Assembly (NCBI RefSeq): GCF_021021555.1
Contig: NZ_JAINWA010000003.1
Span: forward strand, 1,736,001 to 1,800,000
Source of the DNA: Teretinema zuelzerae
GTDB lineage: Bacteria; Spirochaetota; Spirochaetia; Treponematales; Treponemataceae
Direction of reading: 5' to 3'
DNA: 64,000 bases
How positions within the stretch are numbered: the stretch's first letter is position 1; each line of letters starts with the position of its first letter. Positions 62,831-64,000 of this stretch are shown one piece after another. The notes beneath the pieces are model-generated. The model saw nothing but the letters and a program-made list of their open reading frames with translations, was not told where the DNA came from and did no database searches. Position numbers and translations under genes: made by a program.

Positions 62831-63947
62831 GGCTGCATAATTGTTCTATGTCTTCAGGATCAGTATTTGCAGGAAACAGTACAACTGTATACATTCGATT
62901 TTGACAATTCGGACACAGATCTATTACCGATTCTTCTTCTGTTTCTAAAACAGTTTCAAATTCTTTTCTTATTGCTTTTAACTCATCCGTATGTTGATTC
63001 GAGTATAATCCATAGTATCGAATTGTAACCAATCCCGCCGGCGGTATATGATTTAGATATCGTTCAACAAATACCTTTTTCCCTAATACTGTTTCTATTT
63101 GTTTTCCATTATGTGTTTCGCTAAAACCTATAGTGTTTTCATTTATATCAAAGGTCTGTTTTAAGTTTATTACTGCACCACACGAAGTGTGACCTAGATA
63201 ACCAGCTATGCTTTTTCCTGTATCTCGATGATACTCCGGATATATACGCCACTCGTTGTCTTTAATATCTTTTGTTTTGGGTAAACTTTCTATATGAATC
63301 TGTTTTAGCAATTCTTGATAAGCAATCTCATGAAATCTATTTGCCATTTCAGTGTAGCGGAGTGTCCTGAGCCTTTCCCATTTTCCGTTCTGATTTATCC
63401 CACCATCACTGAGAATGCAGTGTATGTGAGGTTTATAACTCATTCCTCTTCCGTGCGACTGAAAATCTAAAGCACTTCCGCATAATAAACCTGTTGTTGC
63501 TCGTAATTCCGCAATAACTTTGCTAGCGCTCTTAAATAATATTTCTGCTACTTTTTTCTTGTTCCTTAGCCAGGTTGTTGTAAATGCTGCCGGCATAGAA
63601 AAAACTAAATGATAGTGGCTTACAGGCAAGAGCTTTTTACTAACCTTCTTTTGCCACAACACTTTATTTCTATTTGAACAGATTGGACATCCACGCGTAT
63701 TGCATGGGTTATACACTACTGTTCTGGTATAGCAGTTAGGGCATTGGACGATGCGTCCTCCTCGTGCAGCAGTTCGACACGTATGCATGTTTTCTACCGC
63801 TTTTCTTTGTTCTGTGCTTGCAAAGAAAAGCGGGCTATTCATAACCTGTGTGATCTCAGCGAGAATGGACTTGTTCACGTGAACTAAGTAATCAAAAATG
63901 TACGTTTCTGCCCATGTTTTCGGGTATCTTCTCTTCTCTTCCCGCAC
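62790..63947 (-). CDS. IS91-like HUH transposase carried as a cassette gene (family 2, intact copy)
   Basis: Up to 385 residues. The upstream limit is a GTG inside the cassette 5' hairpin; a GTG at 63876-63878 gives 362 residues, close to family 1 and aligned with its start. Zinc ribbon CPNC and CPIC, HUH motif KPHIHC, and the Tyr pair in IRYYGLYSNQ are present, with a final CPNCQNRM. Roughly the same architecture as family 1 at 1879-2949 but clearly distinct in sequence. Confidence 0.87.
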   Translation of the reverse strand: MREEKRRYPKTWAETYIFDYLVHVNKSILAEITQVMNSPLFFASTEQRKAVENMHTCRTAARGGRIVQCPNCYTRTVVYNPCNTRGCPICSNRNKVLWQKKVSKKLLPVSHYHLVFSMPAAFTTTWLRNKKKVAEILFKSASKVIAELRATTGLLCGSALDFQSHGRGMSYKPHIHCILSDGGINQNGKWERLRTLRYTEMANRFHEIAYQELLKQIHIESLPKTKDIKDNEWRIYPEYHRDTGKSIAGYLGHTSCGAVINLKQTFDINENTIGFSETHNGKQIETVLGKKVFVERYLNHIPPAGLVTIRYYGLYSNQHTDELKAIRKEFETVLETEEESVIDLCPNCQNRMYTVVLFPANTDPEDIEQLCSHGPPRLLGSHAYN

Positions 63948-63963
63948 CGCGCAAGCGGTGTCG

Positions 63964-64000
63964 GCCCAACATTTATTTAACCTGCATTGCGTACATTGGC
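63964..64000 (-). other. attC site 63 (class B), cut by the window edge
   Basis: Box GCCCAAC and the beginning of a CATTGCGTACATTGG arm with ATTTAACC are present. Confidence 0.88.

Noticed and set aside
9-64000. CRISPR array
   Set aside because: The regular repeats are about 60-127 bp attC sites with gene-sized spacers and integron core boxes, not short direct repeats with uniform spacers, and no cas gene is seen.
1-64000. tRNA, rRNA or integrase gene
   Set aside because: None seen on either strand; the window is cassette array from end to end.

Overview
This window is the inside of a very large chromosomal-type integron cassette array. It is AT-rich and uses the standard genetic code (TGA acts as a stop). 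I count 63 attC recombination sites: 61 uninterrupted, one split by an insertion sequence, and one cut by the right edge. They delimit 62 cassette intervals. No integrase gene or attI site is visible. Almost all genes lie on the minus strand and end in or just before an attC, so the array reads right to left and the integrase end should lie beyond position 64000. The + strand is the recombinogenic bottom strand: it carries the extrahelical G in the conserved arm GGTTGAAGC opposite GCTTAACC. The host is probably a spirochaete, perhaps Treponema, judging from low GC and the general look of the attC core. That is inference and no housekeeping gene here proves it.

attC classes used below. A: arm GCGTTTTGTTTGG, about 109 bp. 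B: arm CATTGCGTACATTGG. C: arm TAATTCCGGCCCG (C2 starts CAATTCCGG). D: arm GTATTTTCGTGCCC. E: arm GAGGCGT. F: minimal 59 bp site capped by GCGAAGC. X: two unrelated sites. Each attC belongs to the cassette on its right. Repeated cassettes keep the same left attC variant but have different right ones, and the 7-base core box at the left edge of a cassette is the exact reverse complement of the box at its right edge in 56 of 62 intervals.

Layout. 1-5.2 kb: structured gene-less cassette A, a lipoprotein, an HUH (IS91-like) transposase cassette, a tandem pair of identical Phd/RelE toxin-antitoxin cassettes, and gene-less cassette B. 5.2-10.3 kb: NAD(P)-binding protein, AAC(3)-like acetyltransferase, RHH/PIN toxin-antitoxin, and a complete BamHI-like restriction-modification system. 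10.3-15.3 kb: A and B again, GNAT acetyltransferase, second RHH/PIN copy, an HTH/nuclease-like protein and a P-loop kinase. 15.3-27.8 kb: membrane proteins, a GGDEF diguanylate cyclase, an IS66 element, a lipoprotein esterase, a retropepsin-like protease and several unknowns. 27.8-36.2 kb: B and A, HD protein, Gabija-like OLD nuclease plus small helicase, CopZ-like metal protein, A, and PnuC-NadR NAD salvage. 36.2-47.9 kb: nuclease-like protein, tandem Phd/PIN cassettes, second GNAT cassette, B, an inverted RHH/PIN module, kelch protein, ketopantoate-reductase-like protein and second kinase. 48-64 kb: IS256 inside an attC, a nonsense-mutated hydrolase and its intact copy, second HUH transposase, Fic protein, ComB-like phosphatase, a second HUH family (one copy broken by IS256, one intact), another kinase, B, A.

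Taken together it is an accessory-gene reservoir rich in defence and stabilisation functions (restriction-modification, Gabija-like, five to six toxin-antitoxin modules, Fic), small membrane proteins and duplicated cassettes. The signals I consider most original are a GC-rich mini-hairpin at the 5' end of 55 of 62 cassettes, whose loop on the + strand is always GNA or GNNA closed by C-G, with the same motif capping the attC arms; two multi-copy structured gene-less cassette families; and HUH transposases carried as cassette genes, all linked to the minimal class F attC.
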